DNA of 64,000 nt from Bin80 sp965208025 (GTDB taxonomy: Bacteria > Bacteroidota > Rhodothermia > Rhodothermales > Bin80): positions 1,922,001 through 1,986,000 of the forward strand of contig OZ242302.1 of NCBI GenBank assembly GCA_965208025.1, in the 5' to 3' direction. Below are positions 1-8,679 of this stretch, one piece after another (the stretch's first letter is position 1; every line of letters starts with the position of its first letter). The notes beneath the pieces were generated by a model that was given only the letters and a program-made list of their open reading frames with translations, was not told the DNA's origin and searched no databases. Both the position numbers and the translations under genes were made by a program.

Positions 1-10
1 CTCCATATCT

Positions 11-772
11 GTGAAAACCTACCTCATGCTGCCTATTGATCACATCGGAGTTGCCGTCAAGGATGGAAAAGGGATGGAGGACTTACTTGTTGAACTTGTA
101 AATTCAGGCCCCTCACTCCCGGAAGATATTGACTCGCAGGGAGTTCGGGTTCGATTCTATGGACATGGCACAAACCTTGAAACCCTGGAATCTCTTCAAG
201 TGGACTCTGCGGTGGCGAGGCATCTTGAAAAACGTGGGGAGGGTCTTCATCATATTGCATTCCGTGTCTCAGACGCACAACGACAACTTGAACGAATGGT
301 GAGGGCCGGGTTTCGTCCGCTGACCGATACACCGATATCTGGAGCTGGAGGGAAGAGTATTTTTTTTCTCCATCCAAAAGACACTGGTGGAATTCTAGTT
401 GAATTTTGTCAACCTCGTCCGCAGTACTCCGTCCAATTTATCTCCTGTACTGAACTGGAAAAAACGATGCGAGCAACCGGATATTGTACCACCAATCCTA
501 ACTCACTTGGACATGTGGTGACCAGTGACGGTCTCCCCGCACGGTGCCAGAGTCTTGTGGTGCACAATGCATCCTTCAAAGTATGGCAACTGAACCCTGA
601 TCCCCCCTCCGTTCCAACGCTGATCAGTGAAGTTAGTAAGGCATCCCATTACGCACACTTTCTTCAAGAATTCTGGCCAAATGCTCATCTGGTGATTCTT
701 CCCGAGACTTTGCAACCTGAGTGTCTCCCTCCAGTTCTGATGAACTTCTGGTCATCGTTGGGAAATGAGTGA
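11..772 (+). CDS. VOC-family protein, methylmalonyl-CoA epimerase-like, with C-terminal extension
   Basis: The first ~135 residues read as a vicinal-oxygen-chelate fold of the methylmalonyl-CoA epimerase type: an N-terminal IDHIGVAV strand with its metal-binding His, a central GLHHIAFRV strand with the second His, and a C-terminal GGILVEF strand supplying the Glu. Epimerases of this family interconvert R- and S-methylmalonyl-CoA in propionate metabolism. The family is usually about 130-150 residues, but this protein has another ~110 residues that I do not recognise. The listed start is GTG; an ATG at 26, directly before the first VOC strand, is an alternative. The frame is open to the window edge, so the start could lie outside. 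It overlaps the uvrC start by 8 bp, suggesting co-transcription. The VOC fold is fairly sure; the substrate is inferred. Confidence 0.75.
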   Translation: MKTYLMLPIDHIGVAVKDGKGMEDLLVELVNSGPSLPEDIDSQGVRVRFYGHGTNLETLESLQVDSAVARHLEKRGEGLHHIAFRVSDAQRQLERMVRAGFRPLTDTPISGAGGKSIFFLHPKDTGGILVEFCQPRPQYSVQFISCTELEKTMRATGYCTTNPNSLGHVVTSDGLPARCQSLVVHNASFKVWQLNPDPPSVPTLISEVSKASHYAHFLQEFWPNAHLVILPETLQPECLPPVLMNFWSSLGNE

Positions 773-2660
773 ACCTTTGGACAAACAAGAAGCTCTTCGG
801 ACCAGAGTATCAGAGCTACCCACTAGTTGTGGAGTATATCAGTTTTTAGATCAGGGAGGGAATCCACTTTATATCGGTAAAGCCAATAACTTGCGCAGTC
901 GTGTTCGCTCATATCTTCGCAAAGATTCACAATTGCAAGGTCGTATTAAGCTATTGATGACGAAGGCGACCGATGTGCAGGTGATCGTAACGGACAATGA
1001 AACCGAGGCGCTGATCCTTGAAAACAATTTGATCAAAGAACGACAGCCCCGCTACAACATCAATCTTCGTGATGATAAGACCTATCCCTATATCTGTATC
1101 AAGAATGAGCGTTTCCCCCGCATTTTTACGACTCGTCGTATCATAAAAGACGGTTCCAAGTATTTTGGTCCGTACACGGATGTCCAGAACATGAGGCGTG
1201 CACTTGGGGCAATCCGATCTATCTTCAAACTTCGAACGTGCTCACTAGACCTATCCCCCGATCCCATCCTTTCTGGAAAGTATCAGACATGTCTGGAGTT
1301 TCATATCAAGAAGTGCGCTGCCCCCTGTGTTGGCTACCAATCACAAGAATCTTATGACGAAACGATTGAACAGGTAGAAATGCTACTCAAAGGGCATACG
1401 GGAGCACTTAGACAGAAGTTGGAAGACGCTATGCTACGAGCCAGTGAGAGGCAGAAATATGAAGAAGCAGGTCGCCTGCGGAACCAAATTCATGCATTGG
1501 AGACCTACGCTCAGAGGCAGAAAGTCGTCACTTCTACCCCCGTGGACCGGGATTTATTTTCCCTTGCGGTTGCGCGTGATGAGAATGCCGCCGTGGGAAT
1601 CTGTTTCAAAGTTCGAGAGGGTAAAATCATTGGACGCGAACACAAAATAATGCGTCAGATTGATGGGCATAAAGATTCGGCGCTCATGCAGCGCTATCTT
1701 GAAAATTATTACACGCAGGCAGCATTCTTTCCAGACGAAGTCCTTCTCGGAACTCCGACTGATGAACCCGAGGCATTGACAGATTTTCTCAGTAAACAGC
1801 GTGGAAAAAAAGTCCTTCTACACACCCCTCAGCGCGGCCAGAAAGCGGAACTGATGCGTATGGTGCAAGCCAACGCAGACCTGTTGCTCGGAGAATTCAA
1901 GCTTGATCTCCTCAAGAGAGGAGAGGATCGGATCCCGTTCGCCGTAAAGGCGCTGATGACCGATCTGAGGCTTCAAAGTCTACCCCGACGAATTGAATGT
2001 TTTGATATATCTCATCTTGGTGGAACGGGAACAGTTGCTTCCTGCGTTGTATTTCTCAATGGTCGTCCGCGTAAGAGCGATTATCGTAGCTATAAAATCC
2101 GTAGTGTTCCTGATGGTAAGCCGGATGATTTTCTCTCTATGGAAGAGGCGGTTCGGCGCCGATTTTTACGCATCCAAAAGGAGGACGGCCCGTGGCCTGA
2201 TCTCGTCGTGGTAGATGGCGGAAAAGGGCAACTCTCCAGCGCAGTCAAAGCTCTTCACGAAACTGATACATTGGGAAAATTCCCTATTATTGGTCTATCC
2301 AAGCGTCTGGAGGAAGTATATTTCCCTGATGACAAGGATCCGTACCATATTGCAAAACAGAGCGCATCTCTCCAGTTGATTCAACGTGTACGTGATGAAG
2401 CCCACAGATTTGCGGTCAATATTCAACGGAAACAACGTAAGACGCGCCTCTTACATTCAGAGTTGTTACAAATTCCGGGTGTTGGTCCGAAAACTATGAA
2501 GAAACTGATCCGAGCATTCGGATCGGTTCAAAGGGTCAAGGATGCGGAAGAAAGAGAATTGAAGAATGTTGTGGGGGCAACCTTGTCAAAAGAGATTCAG
2601 ATGTATTTTACTGATCAACCAAATGTCCCGGATTCCGCGAATTCCTCACAAAACGACTAA
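765..2660 (+). CDS. uvrC: UvrABC system protein C (excinuclease subunit)
   Basis: UvrC makes the two incisions flanking a lesion during nucleotide excision repair, after UvrA/UvrB damage recognition. All expected parts are present in order: an N-terminal GIY-YIG nuclease (SCGVYQF, then PLYIGKANNLRSRV), a central UVR motif around residues 205-240 that binds UvrB, the RNase H-like second nuclease (FDISHLGGTGTVASCVVF and LVVVDGGKGQL), and a C-terminal helix-hairpin-helix (IPGVGPKTMKKLIRAFGS). The 631 residues are the normal length. The ATG at 765 overlaps the end of the upstream VOC gene in an ATGA arrangement. No anomaly seen. Confidence 0.97.
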   Translation: MSEPLDKQEALRTRVSELPTSCGVYQFLDQGGNPLYIGKANNLRSRVRSYLRKDSQLQGRIKLLMTKATDVQVIVTDNETEALILENNLIKERQPRYNINLRDDKTYPYICIKNERFPRIFTTRRIIKDGSKYFGPYTDVQNMRRALGAIRSIFKLRTCSLDLSPDPILSGKYQTCLEFHIKKCAAPCVGYQSQESYDETIEQVEMLLKGHTGALRQKLEDAMLRASERQKYEEAGRLRNQIHALETYAQRQKVVTSTPVDRDLFSLAVARDENAAVGICFKVREGKIIGREHKIMRQIDGHKDSALMQRYLENYYTQAAFFPDEVLLGTPTDEPEALTDFLSKQRGKKVLLHTPQRGQKAELMRMVQANADLLLGEFKLDLLKRGEDRIPFAVKALMTDLRLQSLPRRIECFDISHLGGTGTVASCVVFLNGRPRKSDYRSYKIRSVPDGKPDDFLSMEEAVRRRFLRIQKEDGPWPDLVVVDGGKGQLSSAVKALHETDTLGKFPIIGLSKRLEEVYFPDDKDPYHIAKQSASLQLIQRVRDEAHRFAVNIQRKQRKTRLLHSELLQIPGVGPKTMKKLIRAFGSVQRVKDAEERELKNVVGATLSKEIQMYFTDQPNVPDSANSSQND

Positions 2661-2819
2661 CCTATCCGTCTCATTCAGAATCCGAAGAAGTGCTACCTCC
2701 TAGACCCTAAAAAGTCAGATGATTTTGTTGAACTTGAAAATACAAATCTGGAATCGCAGATGATAAAATAGGATGGTATTGCAGTGCGAATTATCTATCA
2801 ACTCAATCCAATGGAAACG

Positions 2820-3348
2820 ATGAAGAAATTTTTTCTGGCAACTCTACTCTTGTTTGGGGGGGGGGACTACCTGCTATTGCGCAGGAGGATCAAAGCGATG
2901 AACCAATGATTGATTGGGCCCATATATCGGTCTGGGGGGCAGTCGATCTATCTCTCTTGGTCTCATCCGTCTACCTCACCGATCCCAGAGTGGAATCGCC
3001 TCTGGACTTGAAGTTGGTACGGATGGAGATGCACGGGATCAAACGTTTGGGAAAGATGAGATTGAGTCCAACAGTGTACTATACTGGCTGGCCGGGTACC
3101 AGTTTGGATTTCCAGATCAAAAACAAACTTTCTCGATCTTTGGACTCCTTGGATACCGAGTCACGGAGAAAGAATGCAACAGACAATCCAATATTAAGCT
3201 TGAATGTTTTGCCGGGGAAGAGCCTGAGATTACCAGAAGATTCACCACAGGCGCTCTGGTATTCTACTCCTATGACGTTATATTTGCAGGAGGCAAGTTT
3301 ACGGATCGAGTCCAACAATTAATTCTCGGAATCCGATTCAGCTTGTAA
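2820..3348 (+). pseudogene. Small outer-membrane beta-barrel protein, frameshifted after its signal peptide
   Basis: An ATG at 2820 opens a good signal peptide (MKKFFLATLLLF) that runs into a tract of ten G. As read, this frame stops soon after. One extra G would give GLPAIAQEDQSDEP, a plausible cleavage site and mature start. A second shift near 2905-2940 is then needed to enter the longest frame (to 3348), which looks like a barrel: GPYIGLGGS near the start, alternating strands such as LYWLAGYQFGF and FSIFGLLGYRV, and a terminal GIRFSL typical of outer-membrane proteins. Two separate breaks argue for a decayed gene or two sequence errors rather than simple phase variation. The specific function is unknown. 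Confidence 0.55.
2856..2865 (+). repeat. G10 homopolymer at a signal-peptide junction
   Basis: Ten consecutive G lie just after the hydrophobic core of the signal peptide that starts at 2820. An extra G would keep the reading frame through the predicted cleavage site. Such tracts are prone to slippage, both in cells and in sequencing. Confidence 0.85.
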
Positions 3349-3595
3349 CATGATCTCAATGACTTTTCTGGATGACTCTTCAACCATCATATCAGACCCT
3401 CGAAAATGAGAACTCGCCTGGATTCATGACTTTGAGGCCTGCCTCATACATTGAAATACATTTGAGCATGGATGTCCCTGTGAATGAATACCAACTCACG
3501 GAATAAGGCAATCTCTTCGCTTATCCTTTGATCATTCTTATTCTTGAACCCTTCGCAAAAGAGGCTCCTTCAATGCACTGCAACTACAGAATCGC

Positions 3596-4540
3596 ATGCT
3601 AAATTATATCTGGGGTGGACTGATCGTTCTAAGTTTAATCTTCGCCCTCATCAGCGATGTGGGTGATTTTGTGTCGGATACCTACAGGAACGGTGCACCT
3701 CTCCCGCTTACCATCAATTTCAAGGATGGTTACGATGCCGATGCCCGCCGACAGCCTGTTGAAGTCGAACTACAAAGTCAAGATCTCGCTTCCCATTATG
3801 GTGATACTACCATCACTGGGGCTACATGGTCTGGCGTGCTTCTCCAAACTTCTGCTGGGCGCGAACTTCGGTTTGCAGAGGGGGCTGAACTGACCGATCC
3901 TCTCCGAACGATCTGCTCTGAAACTGGACAGGATGATTGCCGTGGTTCATTGATGGGGATTCCCTGTCCCTCCGTATGGAAGTCAGCAATCATATTTGAG
4001 CCCGTACGTTGGGTGAAGATGAATGCGATTGCTTCAGCAGCACTGGATTTTGCCAAAACAGCGGTCACTCTGGCTCTGGGGCTCATTGGAGGCCTTGGAC
4101 TCTGGATGGGGCTATTGAAGATCGCAGAAGTCTCGGGGATATTGCAGTCCCTAGTTCGATTGACACAACCAATCATCCGTCCACTCTTTCCAAAAGTACC
4201 GAAAGACCATCCTGCACTTGGCCTGATCGTGCTGAACTTGTCCGCGAATATGTTGGGGATGGGGAATGCGGCAACCCCGCTTGGCATCAAAGCAATGCAA
4301 GAACTTCAGACTCTGAATAAAACTGAAGATACGGCGACAGACCCCATGGTGATGCTACTTGCCATGAATACGGCAAGTGTTCAAATCCTACCCCCGGTTA
4401 CGCTTGTTGCCATCATGGGGCTTCAAATTAATCAACTATTTTTCTCCATCTTGATTACGACTTTTCTATCCCTGATGGTCGGCATCACTGCCGTCAAACT
4501 GTTAGGTCAACTCAAACGCTACCGAGAGGTGAACTCATGA
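3596..4540 (+). CDS. spmA: Nucleoside-recognition (Gate) domain membrane protein, SpmA-like
   Basis: This is a membrane protein of the spore maturation protein A / nucleoside-recognition family, whose members occur widely in non-sporulating bacteria and whose transported substrate is not established. The first segment (LNYIWGGLIVLSLIFALISDV) is followed by about 95 polar residues (roughly 30-125) that make the protein longer than the ~200-aa Bacillus SpmA. The conserved core then starts at MNAIASAALDFAKTAVTLALGLIGGLGLWMGLLKIAE (key residues 140-176), followed by LNLSANMLGMGNAATPLGIKAM and a Thr/Ala-rich C-terminal hairpin. It overlaps the SpmB-like gene by 4 bp (ATGA). Translational coupling and joint function are likely. 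The symbol reflects homology only. Confidence 0.85.
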   Translation: MLNYIWGGLIVLSLIFALISDVGDFVSDTYRNGAPLPLTINFKDGYDADARRQPVEVELQSQDLASHYGDTTITGATWSGVLLQTSAGRELRFAEGAELTDPLRTICSETGQDDCRGSLMGIPCPSVWKSAIIFEPVRWVKMNAIASAALDFAKTAVTLALGLIGGLGLWMGLLKIAEVSGILQSLVRLTQPIIRPLFPKVPKDHPALGLIVLNLSANMLGMGNAATPLGIKAMQELQTLNKTEDTATDPMVMLLAMNTASVQILPPVTLVAIMGLQINQLFFSILITTFLSLMVGITAVKLLGQLKRYREVNS

Positions 4541-5079
4541 ATCTCTTCCACCTTTTCTTGGATTATGCGTCTGCGCTGGTCTTGCCTGCAATTCTCGTTG
4601 GGTTCCCTCTTTACGGGATGATCCGCAAAGTGCGCGTCTATGAAGTATTTGTAGATGGGGCAAAAGAGGGATTTCATGTAGCGGTCATGATCATCCCCTA
4701 CCTGATCGCCATCCTGTTTGCGATAGGGATGTTTCGTGCAAGTGGCGCGATGGATTTTCTGACGGATCTACTACGCCCGATCGTAGGTTTGATCGGGATC
4801 CCTGCCGAAGTGATTCCCATGGGGATTGTGCGTCCGCTCACGGGGTCGGGATCCGTAGGAATCGTTCTTGACATGATCAACCAGTATGGCGAAGATTCTA
4901 TCCTCGTCAAGATGGTTGCCACCATGTTTGGATCCACCGAAACCACCTTTTATGTGATTGCGGTTTACTTTGGGGCAGTCAATATCCGAAAGACTCGTCA
5001 CGCCGTTCCAGCGGGCCTCATCGCCGACGTATTTGCGATGATTGCTGCTGTGTATGTTGTCCTGCTCCTTTTCGGCTAA
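4537..5079 (+). CDS. spmB: Nucleoside-recognition domain membrane protein, SpmB-like
   Basis: The 180-residue hydrophobic protein matches spore maturation protein B: VRVYEVFVDGAKEGFHVAVMIIPYLIAILFAIGMFRASG, the conserved IPMGIVRPLTGSGS loop, and the GSTETTFYVIAVYFGAVNIR segment near the C-terminus (motifs quoted discontinuously). It starts inside the last codon of the SpmA-like gene, so the two form a coupled pair. In some Bacteroidota the two are fused; here they are separate. It converges on the CBM48 gene with a 4-bp tail overlap. Substrate unknown. Confidence 0.85.
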   Translation: MNLFHLFLDYASALVLPAILVGFPLYGMIRKVRVYEVFVDGAKEGFHVAVMIIPYLIAILFAIGMFRASGAMDFLTDLLRPIVGLIGIPAEVIPMGIVRPLTGSGSVGIVLDMINQYGEDSILVKMVATMFGSTETTFYVIAVYFGAVNIRKTRHAVPAGLIADVFAMIAAVYVVLLLFG

Positions 5080-5375
5080 AGTGTCAAGACACTATTTTCC
5101 GAATAATGCGGGTTTGGCGCTTGGTAGTCAGCCTGGGGCTCGTTATCCCACCTGTGTCCGTCTATAAAATAGCGGAATTCAATTTGAGAGCCAGGCTTAA
5201 AGGATACCGCCACCGTCCATACCCCCTTGCGATCATTGCGCTGCATGGGATGCTCGGTTGAATCCCAGTCATTGAAGGTACCAACCAAGCTCGCACTTTG
5301 ATGGGCTTCTTCAATCGGAAGTTCAAATGTTACCCGTACGGAACGTCCTTTGGGACTAATTTTTTTAAGAATCAT
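5076..5375 (-). CDS. Small CBM48 / AMPK-type glycogen-binding domain protein
   Basis: The whole 99-residue protein is one isoamylase-N/AMPK1-CBM fold: VRVTFELP, then SASLVGTFNDWD, then GVWTVAVSFKPGSQIEFRYFIDG and a final WDNEPQADY. The aromatic and GTFNDW positions are those that contact alpha-glucans or support regulatory contacts in CBM48 modules. Stand-alone proteins of this kind are common in Bacteroidota, and the partner is unknown. There is no signal peptide, so it is probably cytoplasmic. It is transcribed towards the SpmA/B pair. Confidence 0.85.
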   Translation of the reverse strand: MILKKISPKGRSVRVTFELPIEEAHQSASLVGTFNDWDSTEHPMQRNDRKGVWTVAVSFKPGSQIEFRYFIDGHRWDNEPQADYQAPNPHYSENSVLTL

Positions 5376-6046
5376 TGGATTTCTGAATTAATTATTCCAT
5401 GTTTACGCATTGAATACACTTGGTTCAGTTCGTAAGCGCTTGCAGATTTGTGAAATTTTGATGAATTCTATATATCTAATTGAAGCAGTTTCATTCATAA
5501 GGATCAGACGAACTAATTTTTACCATGCTATGGCTAATTGCATCAGGGTTAGGGGCAGATCAGTAAAGTATAGGCCCCTGATATCCCAATCTATGCATTC
5601 GGTATGAAATCACCCTTCACAACTAACCTGAATTTCAATTAAAGATTTTGAAATGACCTTGTTCAACGACAAAATCAAGAAAAAAACCATCAATGAAGCG
5701 ACGGTAGATTTGAAAATCCAGATTGCATTCAATAATTTGCTGAGGGCTACGTTCGATACCTATACTACCCGTGTTAACACAAAATTGCACCGTTCTCTTT
5801 CTAGCCTGATCCAGAACCTTGTATGTTGTAGAATGTCTGATTTGTTTCCAGACTTTAGTTCTAAAAACGCTGGGCAAGCTGACAGGAGACTCGGCAATGA
5901 AAAAAGGTACATAAGACACAGTATTCAACTCAATCTTTGATATTCCCTTTGAAATACGAAAACAGTACTTCGGGCGTTTTTCAAGCCCGTTGATAGACGG
6001 ATAGAACTTTGGAAAATCCGCAGGACTTGAAGAGTTGACAAACTTC
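5376..6046. other. AT-rich gene-poor stretch
   Basis: About 670 bp without a recognisable gene. Two overlapping ~95-codon open frames on opposite strands (around 5635-5940) are mutually exclusive, resemble no family I know and have no clear start signal. It marks the left edge of the accessory island. Confidence 0.5.
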
Positions 6047-6457
6047 TTACCTGCCTACTTTGCTACCTTTATTTGGCATTATGTCGCTAAACAAGTTCTT
6101 AACTGCGTAGATTGATAGGCCCACAATTTGTGCCATATTCTGAACAAGGAGACCAAGCAAGAGCCAGTCATAATCACTAAAGTCAAGCCAGTTGATCCCT
6201 ACAAGAATCAATAGCACCATTTGGTAAGATATCATGCCAGCTATGGCTACCAACAAGAACTTTGACCAACGTCCTTTATGTTGATAATGCTGCCTGACCC
6301 CGAGGAAGTGTTCGTATTCCGTCCACGATTTCAAGGTTTGAGAATAGACGGCAAAAAAGTAATCTTGTTTATTATCTGGAGTTGAAGATAATGTCTCTCC
6401 AAGATCACTAGGTGAAATAAATTGGTCGTGTCCGTCCTCCTGTACCTCTGCGCTCAT
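6047..6457 (-). CDS. Small two-helix membrane protein of unknown function
   Basis: A 136-residue protein with a polar N-terminal ~65 residues (including WTEYEHFLGVRQHYQHKGRW) and two transmembrane helices, about 68-90 (KFLLVAIAGMISYQMVLLIL) and 97-118 (DWLLLGLLVQNMAQIVGLSIY), then a short basic tail. It starts 2 bp after the stop of the ImmA/IrrE-type gene, so it is the downstream member of a two-gene operon. I do not recognise the family. The context suggests a membrane partner or target of the protease, which is inference only. Confidence 0.65.
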   Translation of the reverse strand: MSAEVQEDGHDQFISPSDLGETLSSTPDNKQDYFFAVYSQTLKSWTEYEHFLGVRQHYQHKGRWSKFLLVAIAGMISYQMVLLILVGINWLDFSDYDWLLLGLLVQNMAQIVGLSIYAVKNLFSDIMPNKGSKVGR

Positions 6458-6459
6458 AC

Positions 6460-6954
6460 CTACCTTCCCCTCATCCTTATTTCCATCATGGACCTTGACA
6501 CGAAGAAAAGATTAGCCAGCACAGTAGCATTCGCCCCTTGGCTCTGTACTCGCTTCAATAATCGATTGGGGACGAGAAGGTGGGCAGCAAATGCGTTGGC
6601 TTCTTTTTCCAGCGGATCGTTGGTATTAGAGTTGTTCGTCCGCAACAGAACCGGATACATCTCTGGATTATCTAAAAAAATTCTTCGGTGCATGAACCAG
6701 TGTCCCAGTTCATGTGCTATTGTGAAGCTCTGGCGTTGAGGTATCTCCTCACTATTAACAAATATCTCGTCTTTTGTGAAATCGCAGTACCCAGAAACAG
6801 TACTTGAGTAAGACCCAAAGTTAACAAATCTAACCTTGACTCCATTCTCCTCTGCAATTTCCAGAACAGGTACTGGTGGTGACGAATATATATCCGTCAA
6901 CTTGTCTGCTTCGCGTTTTGCCATTCCTAGATCAGCAGGCTTGGTATAGGCCAT
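6460..6954 (-). CDS. ImmA/IrrE-family (M78) zinc metallopeptidase
   Basis: The HExxH zinc site is clear at residues 81-85 (AHELGHWFMH), with a downstream glutamate in EKEANAFAAHLLVP (Glu118) as third ligand, the signature of ImmA/IrrE peptidases. The N-terminal part (ADKLTDIYSSPPVPVLEIAEENGVKV) is the usual helix and strand before the catalytic core. Family members cleave repressors, for example ImmR in ICEBs1 or DdrO in Deinococcus, and are common as components of toxin-antitoxin-like or mobile-element regulators. The usual N-terminal HTH domain is absent, and no neighbouring HTH repressor was found. It forms an operon with the small membrane protein downstream. Confidence 0.85.
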   Translation of the reverse strand: MAYTKPADLGMAKREADKLTDIYSSPPVPVLEIAEENGVKVRFVNFGSYSSTVSGYCDFTKDEIFVNSEEIPQRQSFTIAHELGHWFMHRRIFLDNPEMYPVLLRTNNSNTNDPLEKEANAFAAHLLVPNRLLKRVQSQGANATVLANLFFVSRSMMEIRMRGR

Positions 6955-7030
6955 TGAGTTGCTCGGTTTTAGAATAATTTCCTACTACAGAATAACAACA
7001 ATCTAGACTGGACGTTCCCCCAACGTTCGG

Positions 7031-7066
7031 ATTCGGTGGCTCACATCAATCGTATTCAGTGGCTCA
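7031..7066. repeat. Two tandem 13-bp repeats, possible IS terminus remnant
   Basis: ATTCGGTGGCTCA (7031-7043) and ATTCAGTGGCTCA (7054-7066) lie 23 bp apart in the same orientation, with one mismatch. Tandem short repeats of this spacing are characteristic of IS21-family ends, but no istA/istB gene is present, so this would be a relic. Confidence 0.35.
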
Positions 7067-7186
7067 TTTACCTCGTAGTACTCATATTATAGCGTTGGGA
7101 TCGAATCAAATGTCAGTTTTACGAGTTGGTAATCTAATAATATTGAGAGAAAATAATCAACTTTTCACCATAGCACTGTTTCAACC

Positions 7187-8023
7187 ATGACATATATTTT
7201 TCCCAATGATGATTCCAGAATTAACAAAAACACACCTGACATATCTCTGGATGGTTTAAGGAATTCAGAACATTTCCGTGAAATTGAAAGCACATGCCCG
7301 ACTATCGAATTTCTGCCAAAGGTCGGGAGTTTGAAAGACCTACCACAAAGCTTAAGTACAGAATGTCGGGAGTACAATTATCAAGCATTTTGGTCTGTTA
7401 CTATCCACGAGATGTTAGAGGTTTCGGTTGCTACGAGTGATGAAGCGAATGATCATCAGCTACCATTCCCTACCCTTGAAGAGTGTCTCTATTCCAATGC
7501 TGCGTTTGATTGTCATGCTTTCTCTGATAGGTTTAGAGAGGAACTCTCGTTGGAAATCTTCAATTTCAAGCCGACGACTGTTGAGGACATCCTTGAAAGG
7601 GATACTGATCTGGCTACTCCAATTGAAGATGTAACCGATTATGAAGACCTATTTTCGGCTCTCGATCAAGTAAATCTCCACAAAATTGCAAATCGGCTTA
7701 GGTACCTTCACGAAATCACTCAGGATGACGATCCAGATGATCCTGCTATGGAATTTATGTCACTCAAAGAATTAGCCCTGTTTTTTATTGACAGGGGCCA
7801 CTCGTTACCCTATCCGCAAATCGGAATTAGTCCGAATGGATTCTTGCAAGCTGAATGGCATTCCCAAAAAGCATCCGCTGTGTTGAAATTCCTACCTGAT
7901 GGTAGTACCCGCTTTGCTGGAACAATGGGTAGCCAAAGTAGCCGAAAAACCGTCCAAGATTCAGGTACAAAGGATCATGCATTGCAGTCAATTCATAGTT
8001 TTATTGATCATTGCAACTGCTGA
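7187..8023 (+). CDS. Unknown protein, first gene of a two-gene module
   Basis: A 278-residue acidic, soluble protein with no signal peptide or membrane segment. The C-terminal third contains a compact beta-rich stretch (YPQIGISPNGFLQAEWHSQ, then ASAVLKFLPDGSTRFAGT) that looks like a small folded domain; the N-terminal part is mostly acidic and helical. I do not recognise a family. The next reading frame begins 2 bp after its stop, so the two are almost surely co-transcribed. The location, between an ImmA/IrrE-type pair and a giant TPR/PIN conflict gene, suggests accessory or defence association. Function unknown. Confidence 0.6.
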   Translation: MTYIFPNDDSRINKNTPDISLDGLRNSEHFREIESTCPTIEFLPKVGSLKDLPQSLSTECREYNYQAFWSVTIHEMLEVSVATSDEANDHQLPFPTLEECLYSNAAFDCHAFSDRFREELSLEIFNFKPTTVEDILERDTDLATPIEDVTDYEDLFSALDQVNLHKIANRLRYLHEITQDDDPDDPAMEFMSLKELALFFIDRGHSLPYPQIGISPNGFLQAEWHSQKASAVLKFLPDGSTRFAGTMGSQSSRKTVQDSGTKDHALQSIHSFIDHCNC

Positions 8024-8025
8024 GC

Positions 8026-8461
8026 ATGTCGGATATTGAAATAAATGATGAACACTCTATTTCCAGATACTGCAGGCCTTCATCTCTTAGCGAGGAAGGA
8101 TTGCCACTTGCCTCCGCGTTTGAACTTCGGGAAGATAGAGATGAATATCTGTCCGTAAATTGGGTTGAATTCTTCAACGCTCCAGATCTGGCCAAAGCAC
8201 TAGATTACATTCGGCTTACTTTTCGGGAAAAGGGATTCCGCATCAGTCATAACGGTAGATTTGTTTCATTACAGGTCGGGAAAGTAAAAGATGTCATCCA
8301 ACTCAATAGTAACCTTCCCCCCCAGAGTTACTCACTTACCACAAAAAGACGATCCATCTCACTGCGGAGTTTATGGATATACTGCCTCGGATGAATTAAT
8401 CCCCGCAGAGATTGCCAGACTGATTAAGTTGGAGGATTTACATTTAGGAAAATTACCTTAG
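8026..8461 (+). pseudogene. Second gene of the unknown module, frameshifted at a C7 run
   Basis: An ATG at 8026 (two bases after the upstream stop) starts a protein with SVNWVEFFNAPDLAKALDYI and REKGFRISHNGRFVSLQVG. As read, it runs out of frame after seven C (8317-8323) and ends at 8394 with a basic, unprotein-like tail. Dropping one C continues into a sensible tail containing DDPSHCGVYGYTASDELIPA and EIARLIKLEDLHLGKLP, ending at the TAG at 8459-8461, giving ~144 residues. The His/Cys-containing DPSHCGVYG segment resembles a conserved C-terminal motif rather than noise. It is either a sequencing error, a slippage switch or a recent knock-out. Family unknown; it pairs with the preceding gene. 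Confidence 0.6.
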
Positions 8462-8679
8462 GAATATCTGAGACTCATTTTGATATCTGTCTGTTTTGGT
8501 TCTGTCAAATGCATTTATCTCAGAATATCAGATTTAATATAGTTAGCCATAGAGTTGGATTCGTTCCATTCACTCACTTTCTTGATGCGCGGCCATATCC
8601 GTAACATCAAAATTATTCTTCTCGCTCCTCTATCTTTTAGGGATTTGATTCTTATGTCATCGTTTGAAATTCAATCCTG

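Noticed and set aside
2906..3322. Alternative frame over the broken outer-membrane protein
   Set aside because: It joins the signal peptide after one added G but lacks barrel-like strands beyond the first ~15 residues; the frame ending at 3348 is better for the body.
5635..5940. Two overlapping ~95-codon frames on opposite strands
   Set aside because: Mutually exclusive, no start signal and no recognisable motif; neither could be preferred.
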